Assembly: GCF_011398925.1 (NCBI RefSeq)
Contig: NZ_AP022842.1
Coordinates: 608,001 to 672,000, forward strand
Origin: Bacillus sp. KH172YL63
Lineage (GTDB): Bacteria > Bacillota > Bacilli > Bacillales > Bacillaceae_B
DNA length: 64,000 nt
Direction: 5' to 3'
Below are positions 8,069 through 16,392 of the stretch, in pieces; positions within the stretch are counted from its first letter, which is position 1, and each line of letters opens with the position of its first letter. The translations under genes and the position numbers were made by a program. The notes under the pieces were generated by a model. It worked only from the letters and a program-made list of their open reading frames with translations. It searched no databases and was not told the DNA's origin.

Positions 8069-9727
8069 TCAGAGCGTAAAACGCTCTAATTCTTTCTTCA
8101 TTTCAACGGTCATATCGTTCAAACGGCCGACTTGTTCATTCATTTGTTCGAAGTAACGAAGCTGCTCTTCTGTGGATGAAGAGATCTCTTCGGTACCGGC
8201 GGCTGTTTCTTCGGTAATTGCAGAAATATTTTCTACTGCTGAAATAACCTGATTCGTACGTTCAGTGGAAGCGTGCATACCTTCTTCAAGCTTCGACAGG
8301 TTGTCAAAAATCGTCGAAACATTGCCAGAGATTTCAGCAAATGCACGCTCGGTCACACTCATGGAATCCACTTGCTGAGTAGAGAGTGATTGTCCGTTTT
8401 GAGATGCATCCATGATTGCCTGGATGCCGTTCTTAATATTTCCGACCATGCTGCCGATCCGTTCTGTCGCAACAGATGAATCTTCTGCAAGCTTACGGAC
8501 TTCCTGGGCAACGACCGCGAAGCCTTTTCCAGCGTCACCTGCACGTGCAGCTTCGATGGCAGCGTTCAGTGCCAGTAGATTCGTTTGTTCAGCAATCTCT
8601 CTGACGGCATGGGCAGCATTTTCAATTTCGCCGGTATACTGGGCGAATGATTCAACTGACTCCATGATTGTAGAGGAAGAGTCTGCAATCATTTCGGCAA
8701 AATGCTGCTGCTTGTTTAATGAAGAGCGGCCGTTCTCGACCGATTCAAGTGCCACTTTACTGCTGGCAGCTGACTCGCTGCTCTGTTGCACATTTTGGGC
8801 AAAGTCATCACCCATGACAGCCATAAGTGCAGCTGTGGATTGAATGTCTTCAGAGATGGATTGACTGCCCTTTGCAAGCTCCTCAGTGGATAAGGCAACC
8901 TGGTTGCTGCTTTCCGTCAAGCTTTCCATTTGGGACCTTACATCCTGGGTGAACCGTTCAACATTGGAACCAATATTATGGACGGATTGAACTGTATTCC
9001 GCAGGTTTTCCACCATATGATGAAAAGCGGTTTGCAGCTTATCCACTTCAAATCGGCTGTTCTTTTCATTTACATTCTCGATTGAAATCGTCAAGTCCCC
9101 ATCGGCCATTCTTTCGGCGTTGTGGACCATGCGATTCAATGGGTTGACGATGCGTCGGCTGAGCATGTTGGATGCACCTAAAGAAAGAACGGCTACAACG
9201 ATGAAACCGATGATCGATGCCCAGACGATGAACTGGATCTTGTTTTTATTTTCTGTTTGAGAATTTTGATACCAGTCATTGGTTTGTTTGCTTAACAAAT
9301 GCATATCATTCAATACCCCGGAAATCCGGATCGATTGACGTTTGATCTCGGCTTTATTCATTTCGCTGAGCGCTTTGTCAGAAACCGATTTCAAATCTGT
9401 GAACTTTGTTTCTATCGATGAAAGTGTTTCCTTTTGTTCCTTGACGGAAATTAGCTTTTGCAGCTCAGAAATCTGCTTGGATGTTTCTGCCAAGAGACCA
9501 TCGACCATCTGCTTATTTTCTTCGGTTGAATTGACCGAATAGTTGGATAAAGCCTGCTTCGTCACTATCAAATCTCCACGCAATATTTCTGTCTCAAGCA
9601 GGACCTGAACGTCTTCGCTGGCAGAACTTTGCAGTGAAATCAATTGTGAGACAATGTAGCCAATGATGATGGTAGAAAGGACAAGGGGGATGAGCCCCAA
9701 TATCAGTAAACGTTTTTTCAGTGCCAT
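8069..9727 (-). CDS. Methyl-accepting chemotaxis protein
   Basis: 552 residues with classical receptor topology: an N-terminal membrane helix (about 8-30), an extracellular helical sensor of ~145 residues resembling the four-helix-bundle type, a second membrane helix ([18 protein letters not shown], around 170), HAMP, and a long signalling coiled coil. The hairpin tip that docks CheA/CheW is intact ([20 protein letters not shown]). It follows a BMP-type solute-binding lipoprotein gene by 22 bp on the same strand with no promoter between, so the two are co-transcribed. This suggests the lipoprotein delivers a ligand to this receptor. AAGGAGCAATTTT precedes the ATG. Confidence 0.93.
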   Translation of the reverse strand: MALKKRLLILGLIPLVLSTIIIGYIVSQLISLQSSASEDVQVLLETEILRGDLIVTKQALSNYSVNSTEENKQMVDGLLAETSKQISELQKLISVKEQKETLSSIETKFTDLKSVSDKALSEMNKAEIKRQSIRISGVLNDMHLLSKQTNDWYQNSQTENKNKIQFIVWASIIGFIVVAVLSLGASNMLSRRIVNPLNRMVHNAERMADGDLTISIENVNEKNSRFEVDKLQTAFHHMVENLRNTVQSVHNIGSNVERFTQDVRSQMESLTESSNQVALSTEELAKGSQSISEDIQSTAALMAVMGDDFAQNVQQSSESAASSKVALESVENGRSSLNKQQHFAEMIADSSSTIMESVESFAQYTGEIENAAHAVREIAEQTNLLALNAAIEAARAGDAGKGFAVVAQEVRKLAEDSSVATERIGSMVGNIKNGIQAIMDASQNGQSLSTQQVDSMSVTERAFAEISGNVSTIFDNLSKLEEGMHASTERTNQVISAVENISAITEETAAGTEEISSSTEEQLRYFEQMNEQVGRLNDMTVEMKKELERFTL

Positions 9728-9749
9728 AAAATTGCTCCTTAGGTGAGAT

Positions 9750-10727
9750 TTATTGCATATTAACGGTTATATCTCCTGAAATGATCTTGTTTTTGGCATC
9801 TTCAAGCTTCTTTGTTTCTTCAGGTGTAAGAGTCGTTACCCGAATAGGAGCCAGTCCCACTCCGTCTTCTTTTAACCCGAGTTCATAAGCGTGCTGTGAA
9901 ATTTCATTCGTGGTGATGAACTCATTGATCAGATTGAAAACGGCGTTATCGATTTTCTTTACCATGGAAGTGGCAACCGACTTTTCAGCAATGAAGTATT
10001 GATCTGAATCGACCCCTCCTGATAAAATGCCTGCGTTCTGTGAAGCCTGAATCGCCCCGACCCCTGTAAAACCAGCGGCAGGATAGATGAAGTCGACCCC
10101 TTCTTTAATCTGCTTCTCAGCGATTGTACGACCTAATTCGGAATCCCCGAAGTTGTTGGCAGTATCTTTCACGATCGTAACAGATGGTTTAACATACTTG
10201 GCACCTTGCTCAAAGCCTTTCTCGAAACGTTGGATGACTGGTACATCTGCACCGCTGATGAACCCGAGTTTATCCGTCTTCGTCTTCATTGCGGCCACCA
10301 TTCCGAGAAGGAAGCTTCCTTCATGCTCTTTGAAAGTGATCGACGTAATATTATCAAGCTCTGAAAATCCATCAATCAAAAGGAACTTTTGATCAGGGTT
10401 TTCCTTCGCGATTTTCTCAAGTGGCTCCTGTATCGAGAATCCAAGGCCGATGACAAGATCATGTCCTTCATCGACAAGATCCTGAAGCTTTTGATCAAAG
10501 TCTCCGTCCGGTGCTTCTCTATAATCAAATAAAATACCTAATTCATCCCGTGCCCGTTCCAGACCCCGGAAAGCCGAATCATTGAATGACCCGTCCCCAA
10601 GTCCTGTATCCGAAAGTAGGATTCCTACGCTCTGCTGCTTTTCTGTACTTGCTTCTTTTTCATTCGAACTAGAACAACCTGCCACCAAAAGAGTGACTAG
10701 AAGAAACAAACTAATTAACTTCTTCAA
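9750..10727 (-). CDS. BMP/PnrA-type solute-binding lipoprotein
   Basis: 325 residues from a TTG start at 10727 (GGGGG seven bases upstream; the longer frame to 10760 has no ribosome site). It has a signal peptide with lipobox LVAGC, then a periplasmic-binding-type fold of the BMP family ([21 protein letters not shown] at the start of domain one, then [41 protein letters not shown]). Family members bind nucleosides, usually beside ABC permease genes. Here no permease follows; the next gene is a chemoreceptor. A SigD-like promoter and a perfect dyad precede it. The substrate is inferred only (purine nucleoside likely). Confidence 0.85.
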   Translation of the reverse strand: MKKLISLFLLVTLLVAGCSSSNEKEASTEKQQSVGILLSDTGLGDGSFNDSAFRGLERARDELGILFDYREAPDGDFDQKLQDLVDEGHDLVIGLGFSIQEPLEKIAKENPDQKFLLIDGFSELDNITSITFKEHEGSFLLGMVAAMKTKTDKLGFISGADVPVIQRFEKGFEQGAKYVKPSVTIVKDTANNFGDSELGRTIAEKQIKEGVDFIYPAAGFTGVGAIQASQNAGILSGGVDSDQYFIAEKSVATSMVKKIDNAVFNLINEFITTNEISQHAYELGLKEDGVGLAPIRVTTLTPEETKKLEDAKNKIISGDITVNMQ

Positions 10728-10748
10728 ACCGTTACCCCCAACTATATA

Positions 10749-10767
10749 ATGATAAGACACTTATCAT
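10749..10767. promoter_or_regulatory. Operator-like perfect dyad upstream of the BMP gene
   Basis: ATGATAAG-ACA-CTTATCAT is an exact 8+3+8 palindrome placed just downstream of the SigD-like -10 box, near the expected transcription start. It resembles a Fur box superficially but the centre is two bases too long. Confidence 0.6.
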
Positions 10768-10782
10768 GTCCGTACCTCTCTA

Positions 10783-10808
10783 ATATCGGAGGGACGGACC
10801 TTTTTTGA
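10783..10808 (-). promoter_or_regulatory. SigD-like promoter of the BMP-chemoreceptor operon
   Basis: On the minus strand TCAA, 14 bp, TCCGATAT approximates the SigD consensus TAAA-N15-GCCGATAT. The flagellar sigma factor is the expected driver of a chemoreceptor operon. A GGGACGGACCT copy lies inside the spacer. Confidence 0.6.
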
Positions 10809-10980
10809 AGAGAATGTGAAAAAAAAGTAATGGGTAAATGGGAGGGTGTTTCTGGAAAGGCAAATGGAGGGGGATTCTTTGAGCAGGGAGCTAGGGATCA
10901 AGGGTTAGTGTATAGTGATAGATTGTGGAAATGAGCATAATGAGAGAGGGAGGATAAGTCTTGGGGGAAGAGATTTGATT

Positions 10981-11060
10981 TAACGGCGGAATCTGAATTT
11001 TAACGGCGAAAAATTCAATATAACGGAGAAATCCAAATTTTATCAACGCCAAAAAATTGC
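10981..11060. repeat. 20-bp phased repeat array A
   Basis: TAACGG starts at 10981, 11001 and 11021, exactly 20 bp apart, with degenerate A/T-rich spacers. A fourth, weaker unit begins at 11041. The array lies in a gene-free stretch (10809-11117) in which I see nothing else. The period matches four other arrays of different sequence in this window. Confidence 0.75.
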
Positions 11061-11117
11061 CTAGCCAACACACCTCTCCATAAAAAAAGAGACGCCCCTG
11101 ACAGGCATCTCCAACAA

Positions 11118-11621
11118 TCAATAAGCTTTCCGGAAAAACTCCGCCAGCTCTTGACTATGCTTTTTTCTTGCTTTACGGTGCTCTGCACGATTTTTGGCTG
11201 TTTCATTCAGCCATTCCTCTTCCTCTGTCTCTGGTACGACTTCAGGTATGACAGCGGGTTTATTACCTTCGAGTGCGACAAAGGTCAGGAAGGATATTGC
11301 CGCTACATTGGTTTCACCTGTTAAAAGAACCTCTGAGGTTACTTTCACACAGATTTCCATGGAGCTGCGTCCGGTGTAGGTGACGATTGCTTCTAGAGTG
11401 ACCGCATCCCCGACCTTGATCGGCTGAAGGAAATCGACGGAATCGGTCGAAGCCGTCACGACAGGCTTGCGGGCATGACGTGTGGCTGCGATCGAAGCGA
11501 CATCGTCTATATAGGCCATGAGCTTTCCGCCGAACAGCGTACCGTGATGGTTCGTGTCCGGTGGAAGCACGTGGGTCGTTTTACTTGTTTTCGTTTCTTT
11601 CATGAACTTTTTTTCTCTCAT
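11118..11621 (-). CDS. ykhA: Acyl-CoA thioesterase, hotdog fold (YkhA-like)
   Basis: 167 residues. The N-terminal active-site motif of single-hotdog acyl-CoA hydrolases is visible (VLPPDTNHHGTLFGGKLMAYID, with the conserved Asn-His-G-T-FGG and Asp), followed by the helix DVASIAATRHA and the strand pattern STDSVDFLQPIKVGDAV. Such enzymes hydrolyse acyl-CoA to free CoA and acid in the cytosol. The closest B. subtilis relative is YkhA. The ATG at 11621 is chosen because GGAAGGTG is spaced correctly; the in-frame GTG at 11630 sits on top of that ribosome site. Confidence 0.88.
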   Translation of the reverse strand: MREKKFMKETKTSKTTHVLPPDTNHHGTLFGGKLMAYIDDVASIAATRHARKPVVTASTDSVDFLQPIKVGDAVTLEAIVTYTGRSSMEICVKVTSEVLLTGETNVAAISFLTFVALEGNKPAVIPEVVPETEEEEWLNETAKNRAEHRKARKKHSQELAEFFRKAY

Positions 11622-11713
11622 TGGTTTCACCTTCCGTAATCAATATGAAAAAAGAGTGCTATCTTTTACTATTCACTAATTGATGCCGAAAGAAACACAA
11701 ATATGAGAAAAAA

Positions 11714-12907
11714 TTATAGAAATATACTAATGATGATCGCCGTAATAAAGCTTGCAAGTGTCCCGGCAAGGACTGCCTTCATGCTTAATTTAGAAACCAT
11801 CGGGCGTTGGGACGGCTCCAATGAACCAAGTCCCACGATCAGTTGACCGATGGAAGACAGATTGGCAAAGTTGCAAAGTGCAACGGACAGAATCGCGATT
11901 GTCTTCGGTGAAAGCTCGTCCATCATGCCGGAAAGATCTTTATAAGCGACAAATTCATTCACAGACAGCTTGGTACCGATGATGGAAGCTGCGCGGAACG
12001 CTTCATCGACTGGAATCCCGACCAATATAGCAAACGGATAGAATAGATAACCGAATACAGTCGAAAGGCTAAAATCAAACATTCCCAATAATCCGTTGAC
12101 AGCTGCAAGGATACCGATGAAAGCAATGAGCAGCCCACCGATGTTCACCGCAAGCTGGGTACCGCTGAGGGCACCTTCGGAAATCGCTTCAAACACGTTC
12201 GTATGAGTGGTTTTCCCTAATGAAATATCTCCATTTGTTTCTGACTCTTCTGTTTCAGGCTCGATGATTTTTGCCATGATAAGCGAAACGATCGGTACAC
12301 TGAACACAGACAGGAGCAGGAATTTCATATCGATTCCCATCAGGGAGTATCCGATCAGGATCGCACCACTTGCAGAAGCCGTTCCACCGACCATGACGGC
12401 AAATAATTCAGAACGGGTCAACTTTGCAAGGTAAGGCTTGATCAATAGAGGCGCTTCTGCCAAACCGAGAAATGAATTCCCGATGGCGTTGAACGACTCA
12501 ACCTTCGTTGTACCGAGGATTTTCCCAAGTCCAATCCCGATGTACTTCACGAAAAACGGAATAATCCGTAAATAATAAAGAGCAGAAATAAGGGCAGAAA
12601 TGAAGATGATTGCACCCAGCACATTGATCGCGAAAACGAAAGAAATATTCGTGCCTTCTTCGAAAAAGCCGCCGAACACAAACATAATTCCTTCATTGCT
12701 GTAATCAATGACCTTCTGGACACCAAGGGCAGCTTTCTCCAGCACCTTTTGCCCAAATGGGACCTTTAAAACAAATAAAACAAGCAGAAACTCAAGGCAG
12801 ATGCCGATGATGATGGTGCGCCACTTAATGGCCGAGCGGTTGCTGCTCAACGTCCATGCTAAAAATAATACGCCTACTAATGATAAAATGCCGTAGATCA
12901 AACTCAC
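11714..12907 (-). CDS. nupG: Concentrative (purine) nucleoside transporter, NupG/NupC family
   Basis: 397 residues from the GTG at 12907, which has GGAGG nine bases upstream; the frame runs further back without a good start. About nine to ten membrane helices are visible. Family signatures include EGIMFVFGGFF, SFVFAINVLGAIIFISAL, NSFLGLAEAPLLIKPYL and VMVGGTASASGAILIGY. CNT proteins import nucleosides with protons or sodium. The leader contains a purine riboswitch with a guanine-type residue, the arrangement known for B. subtilis nupG, so a purine nucleoside substrate is the best reading. Confidence 0.88.
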   Translation of the reverse strand: MSLIYGILSLVGVLFLAWTLSSNRSAIKWRTIIIGICLEFLLVLFVLKVPFGQKVLEKAALGVQKVIDYSNEGIMFVFGGFFEEGTNISFVFAINVLGAIIFISALISALYYLRIIPFFVKYIGIGLGKILGTTKVESFNAIGNSFLGLAEAPLLIKPYLAKLTRSELFAVMVGGTASASGAILIGYSLMGIDMKFLLLSVFSVPIVSLIMAKIIEPETEESETNGDISLGKTTHTNVFEAISEGALSGTQLAVNIGGLLIAFIGILAAVNGLLGMFDFSLSTVFGYLFYPFAILVGIPVDEAFRAASIIGTKLSVNEFVAYKDLSGMMDELSPKTIAILSVALCNFANLSSIGQLIVGLGSLEPSQRPMVSKLSMKAVLAGTLASFITAIIISIFL

Positions 12908-12977
12908 AATACCAATCCTCCAACATGTATTCTTCAATGAATCCTCGTGTAAAGTCGTATGATGTCAGACTTCTCTA

Positions 12978-13039
12978 CAAAAAATAAAAAAGTGCATGAA
13001 GACATTCTCTAATAAAAATAGGGAAAGTCTCCATACACT
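12978..13039 (-). terminator. Riboswitch-controlled terminator of nupG
   Basis: On the minus strand AGTGTATGGAGAC pairs with GTCTTCATGCACT, followed by a long T-run. The 3' end of the aptamer (AGTCTATAAGGAAAGTC) can pair with the GACTTTCC run upstream of the stem, giving the alternative antiterminator. Confidence 0.8.
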
Positions 13040-13066
13040 CTAAATATCGCATATAGAAAAGACTTT

Positions 13067-13135
13067 CCTTATAGTCTGACATTTTACGGGCGTCAGGTAG
13101 AGACTTATGGTCCATATCACCATAGATATATAAGG
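13067..13135 (-). ncRNA. Purine riboswitch aptamer (guanine type)
   Basis: On the minus strand: P1 is CCTTATA/TATAAGG, P2 is TATGGT/ACCATA around GATATGG, the junction is GTCTCTAC, and P3 is CTGAC/GTCAG around a loop with CCCGTAA. The specificity base in GACTAT is C, which corresponds to guanine/hypoxanthine recognition rather than adenine. Binding should favour the downstream terminator and switch off nucleoside import. Confidence 0.92.
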
Positions 13136-13273
13136 AATTCGTATGAAGTTATTTTTAAAATATGTTCCTAACTGTATCACAGGGATAAAGCGTATCACAA
13201 CAGTTTTTTTTAAAAAAATAATGGAAAAGGAAGGTGGTTCAATATTACTAAAATTCTATCAATTGCAACAAAA

Positions 13274-13330
13274 AGAGGGACGGACCTTCATTCCTATGAC
13301 CAGGTCATAGGAATCGAGGTCCGTCCCTCT
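13274..13330. repeat. 57-bp near-perfect palindrome containing inverted GGGACGGACCT
   Basis: Two 28-base arms (13274-13301 and 13303-13330) match at 26 positions around a single central A. The outer parts are AGAGGGACGGACCT and its complement, the inner parts ATTCCTATGACC and its complement. It lies directly downstream of the small minus-strand gene at 13340 and might terminate it, but no T-run follows. Confidence 0.85.
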
Positions 13331-13339
13331 AAGCATTGT

Positions 13340-13468
13340 TTATTTTGTACGTTCTAATAGGTTTGCAAGAACGTGTTTTTTGTAGGATTCAACATAGCGT
13401 TCCTCGTAGTGGCGTACGCCTGCTTTTTTTAGTTCTTGTACGTACCAGCCTTTGCTTCCGATATGCAT
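13340..13468 (-). CDS. YflJ-like (DUF2639) small protein
   Basis: 42 residues starting MHIGSKGWYVQELKKAGV and ending YKKHVLANLLERTK, the conserved pattern of the small DUF2639 family represented by B. subtilis YflJ (HxGSKGWYVxELKK...SYKxHxLANLL). The ATG at 13468 is chosen; upstream in-frame starts either overlap the AAAGGA ribosome site or lack one. Function is unknown. No membrane segment is seen; the protein is small, basic and likely cytosolic or spore-associated. Confidence 0.75.
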   Translation of the reverse strand: MHIGSKGWYVQELKKAGVRHYEERYVESYKKHVLANLLERTK

Positions 13469-13653
13469 TGAAATCAACATCCTTTCTTTGCGTAGTATTG
13501 ATTGGAATCTCCGACTAACTCGCGTACGAGCTACGTTAAGATTGCTTACGGTTGTACATTGTAACATCTCAGTATGGATGAAAAAAGGGGGGGAAGGGAA
13601 TTTTTCGGATTCATCCTTTTCTGAAAATTAGTCTATAAAAATTTATAAAAAAA

Positions 13654-13683
13654 GTGATCCAACATTCAACCTCCTGCGTTAGC
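13654..13683 (+). promoter_or_regulatory. ECF-type promoter of the secreted-protein operon
   Basis: GTGATCC, 16 bp, CGTTAGC, the same boxes and spacing as the promoters at 5369 and 6561, followed by a ~140-nt leader to the GTG at 13825. The rest of the 13469-13824 gap holds nothing else I recognise. Confidence 0.75.
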
Positions 13684-13824
13684 TTAGTGAAAAATGGATC
13701 CAAATACCGGTTCGCAAGGATGTTTAACGAATAGTATCGGGGGTATTAACCCATACCAGGTACATCAGAACGATCCTTTAATATGGATCCGATCAACTGA
13801 ATCGGAAGGAGGTGACAAGACGCA

Positions 13825-14865
13825 GTGCATAAACGCCTCATGCAGGCTTTACTCTTTCTTGGCGTGATCAGTATTCCAACCTTTGCATCAGCAGAGGGAG
13901 GGCTTCTTTCAACAGTGACCAATGAGGTCAATACAGTCACCGATGAAGCGACGTCCACAGTGGATGAGGCCATATCCGCTCCTGACGAGGAGAGGGACGG
14001 ACCTTCCACCAAGACGACTTCAAAGGATGAGGATCAACAAAAAGGCAGTATTCTTACAGATACCGTTGATCAGGTGACAGGAACCGTTACTAATACAGTT
14101 GAAAAAACGGCGAAAGCAGCCGGTGATACTGTTAATAAAACCGTGCAACGTACTACTGAACCAGTTACGAAAATCGCAGGGGATTCAGCGGCTCCGGTAA
14201 CGGATACCGTGAACAATACCACGAAGGCCGTTACCACAACTGTTGAAAAAACAACGAAAAATGTAACGGACACGGTCGAAGCGACCTCCAAAAAGGCCAT
14301 CGATACGGTGGAAGAAACGGCAAGACCTGTCACTGAATCAGACGGCAAGCCTTTAACGGAATCAAATCCGACAGATGAAGCCGACACTGTAATCGTTGAA
14401 GAAGTGAATATGGAAGATGACAAGGGGAAAGTGAAACAAGTAGAACCTCCAGAATCATCTTCTGTAAAGATTGATCAACATTCAATCAGAGTAACCAAAG
14501 CCAAACAAATAAAAGAAAATATACTTACACAGCCATTGGAGGCTGAGCGAGGACAAAGGAACAATCAGCAAACAGCTGATGAGACATCAGAAACAGATGG
14601 AAAACGTCCTTTCACGCCGGCCAAACAGATTGAACCGATGCTCACGACAACCAACATGAACACGACCAATCAGTCTACAAGTGCAAATGGAGTGAGTGGG
14701 CATAATGCCGGATCAACTTCAATCTGGTATGTGGAGCAGCAGGCGATGGCCGTCAACCTCCAAAAAGCGAGCGTATATGAGAAAAAGAATCTCTATTACG
14801 ATCAATGGTTAAACGCACCACCGTCCCAACCACCTCAAACATCTCTTCTTTTCAAAAGTATATAA
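13825..14865 (+). CDS. Secreted Thr/Val-rich repeat protein
   Basis: 346 residues from a GTG start with a near-perfect ribosome site (GGAAGGAGGTG). It has a signal peptide to about residue 23 (FASA/EGG). Residues ~30-175 repeat a loose 11-residue pattern, such as DTVDQVTGTVTNTVEKTAKA and similar, expected to form an extended amphipathic helix or fibre. The rest is polar and disordered (Gln/Asn/Thr-rich), ending without an LPxTG signal. No enzyme domain is visible. It probably coats or binds the wall. It is the first gene of a two-gene operon behind an ECF-type promoter; GGGACGGACCT occurs inside the coding region at 13994. Confidence 0.7.
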   Translation: MHKRLMQALLFLGVISIPTFASAEGGLLSTVTNEVNTVTDEATSTVDEAISAPDEERDGPSTKTTSKDEDQQKGSILTDTVDQVTGTVTNTVEKTAKAAGDTVNKTVQRTTEPVTKIAGDSAAPVTDTVNNTTKAVTTTVEKTTKNVTDTVEATSKKAIDTVEETARPVTESDGKPLTESNPTDEADTVIVEEVNMEDDKGKVKQVEPPESSSVKIDQHSIRVTKAKQIKENILTQPLEAERGQRNNQQTADETSETDGKRPFTPAKQIEPMLTTTNMNTTNQSTSANGVSGHNAGSTSIWYVEQQAMAVNLQKASVYEKKNLYYDQWLNAPPSQPPQTSLLFKSI

Positions 14866-14896
14866 AACTAAAACTTTTAAAAGGAGAGAAAATAAA

Positions 14897-16348
14897 ATGA
14901 GAAAAAACGTATTTAGAACATTGGTCATAACAGGTGGATTAGCAGCAAGTCTTGCAATCGGAGGTCACACAAGCTTAGCGGCAGGGAATGATTCACTGCT
15001 AAACAGTGATGATGGATTATTGGAAAACGTCAACATCCTTGATTCTGAAGATGGTTTATTGAATGGACTTACCATTGGTGAATCAGACAAAGAATCGAGT
15101 ACGGGTGCCAATGCTGATGCAAACGTCGTAAATGAAACGGTTGTAGATGAAGAGAATGATTCTGTTACGACTAACAATGGTGCAGAAGCAACTTCAAATG
15201 TGAATGCGAACGTAGAAGGAGAAGACGAGTCGGCAGAAGTGAATGCAGACACTGAAGCTGCCGTGATGAACGAAACAATGGTGGAAGAAGATTCAGCTGC
15301 TTCCAAAACAGAAGCTGGTGCATCTCAAGATGTTAACGCAGCTGTTGAAGGAGAAGACGAATCAGCAGAAGTGGATGCAGACACAGACGCTGGAGTCATG
15401 AACGAAACAATGGTGGAAGAAGATTCAGCTGCTTCTAAAACAGAAGCTGATGCGTCTCAAGATGTCAACGCAGCTGTTGAAGGAGAAAACGAATCAGCAG
15501 AGGTGAATGCAGACACTGAAGCTGCCGTGATGAACGAAACAATGGTGGAAGAAGATTCAGCTGCTTCCAAAACAGAAGCTGGTGCGTCTCAAGATGTCAA
15601 CGCAGCTGTTGAAGGAGAAGATGAATCAGCAGAGGTGAATGCAGACACTGAAGCTGGAATCATGAATGAAACCATGTACAATGAAGAAAATGATTCTTTT
15701 GCGTCGACTACTTCCGGTAACCTTGCTTCAGATCTGAGTGCTTCTGCATCTGATGAAGATCAGGAAGTGATGGCCGATGCTATGACTGACTCTGATGTGT
15801 GGGCTATGACAGAAAGCAATGAAGAAACCGATTCTTCTAAAAAATCAATCGGTACTGAATCTGCAAATGGTCTGGTACTTGGTGCAGAAGACAAAGAAGA
15901 TGGTGATGCTTCTAAAGTAGAAGCAATGAACACTACTTCTGCTATGACGACAGTTGAAAATAACGACGAGTATTCAAAGTTTGAAACAAACGCTTCAAAT
16001 GATTTAATGCTTGGTGCTATGACAACGGATGAAGACAATGAATCATCAGGTCATGTCATGAACGCAGTGAATGCAGGACTATGGGCTGAGTCAATGGATA
16101 CTGAAGAAGAAGAGTATACAAGTGCCGGATTGAATGCAGGTACTGATACAGCTCTAGGATTTTTATCTTCTTCTGAAGAAGATGAAGCTTCCCTCATGTC
16201 CAACCTTGGTGTGAATGCAGAGGCAAGCTATACGCAATGGGAAAACGAAGATTCTTCAGATTCTGAGTTAAACCTTGGTCTTTCAACTGATCTTGGTCTA
16301 AATACAATGTTGCAGTCTGACGATGAAAATGTTGATTTAGGACTTTAA
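14897..16348 (+). CDS. Secreted, highly acidic tandem-repeat protein
   Basis: 483 residues: a signal peptide (1-30, ending HTSLAA), then a strongly acidic, Asn/Ala/Glu-rich chain. Residues ~100-265 are tandem copies of a 44-residue unit (EGEDESAEVNAD...NETMVEEDSAASKTEA.ASQD), visible as a 132-bp DNA repeat. Degenerate versions continue to the C-terminus (SSEEDEA, NLGLSTDLGLNT). No sorting signal or membrane helix is present, so it is likely exported and held by charge or by a partner. It lies 31 bp after the preceding secreted protein with AAAAGGAGAG upstream, in the same operon. Function is unknown; a matrix or cation-binding surface layer is possible. Confidence 0.7.
   Translation: MRKNVFRTLVITGGLAASLAIGGHTSLAAGNDSLLNSDDGLLENVNILDSEDGLLNGLTIGESDKESSTGANADANVVNETVVDEENDSVTTNNGAEATSNVNANVEGEDESAEVNADTEAAVMNETMVEEDSAASKTEAGASQDVNAAVEGEDESAEVDADTDAGVMNETMVEEDSAASKTEADASQDVNAAVEGENESAEVNADTEAAVMNETMVEEDSAASKTEAGASQDVNAAVEGEDESAEVNADTEAGIMNETMYNEENDSFASTTSGNLASDLSASASDEDQEVMADAMTDSDVWAMTESNEETDSSKKSIGTESANGLVLGAEDKEDGDASKVEAMNTTSAMTTVENNDEYSKFETNASNDLMLGAMTTDEDNESSGHVMNAVNAGLWAESMDTEEEEYTSAGLNAGTDTALGFLSSSEEDEASLMSNLGVNAEASYTQWENEDSSDSELNLGLSTDLGLNTMLQSDDENVDLGL
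15190..15670 (+). repeat. 132-bp in-frame tandem DNA repeat
   Basis: GAAGGAGAA(G/A)A(C/T)GA recurs at about 15216, 15348, 15480 and 15612, exactly 132 bp apart. Neighbouring units are nearly identical at DNA level, which suggests recent expansion and likely copy-number variation between strains. Confidence 0.85.
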
Positions 16349-16350
16349 TA

Positions 16351-16392
16351 TAAAAGAAAGGAATGATCCGCTCTGGATCATTCCTTTTCTTT
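16351..16392. terminator. Bidirectional terminator
   Basis: AAAGAAAGGAATGATCC pairs with GGATCATTCCTTTTCTTT between two convergent genes. Confidence 0.85.

Noticed and set aside
10749..10767. Fur box upstream of the BMP lipoprotein
   Set aside because: The half-sites are separated by two extra bases compared with the 7-1-7 Fur consensus.
14070..16038. Minus-strand Ser/Val-rich frames opposite the secreted repeat proteins
   Set aside because: They are shadows of repetitive plus-strand genes that have signal peptides and good ribosome sites.
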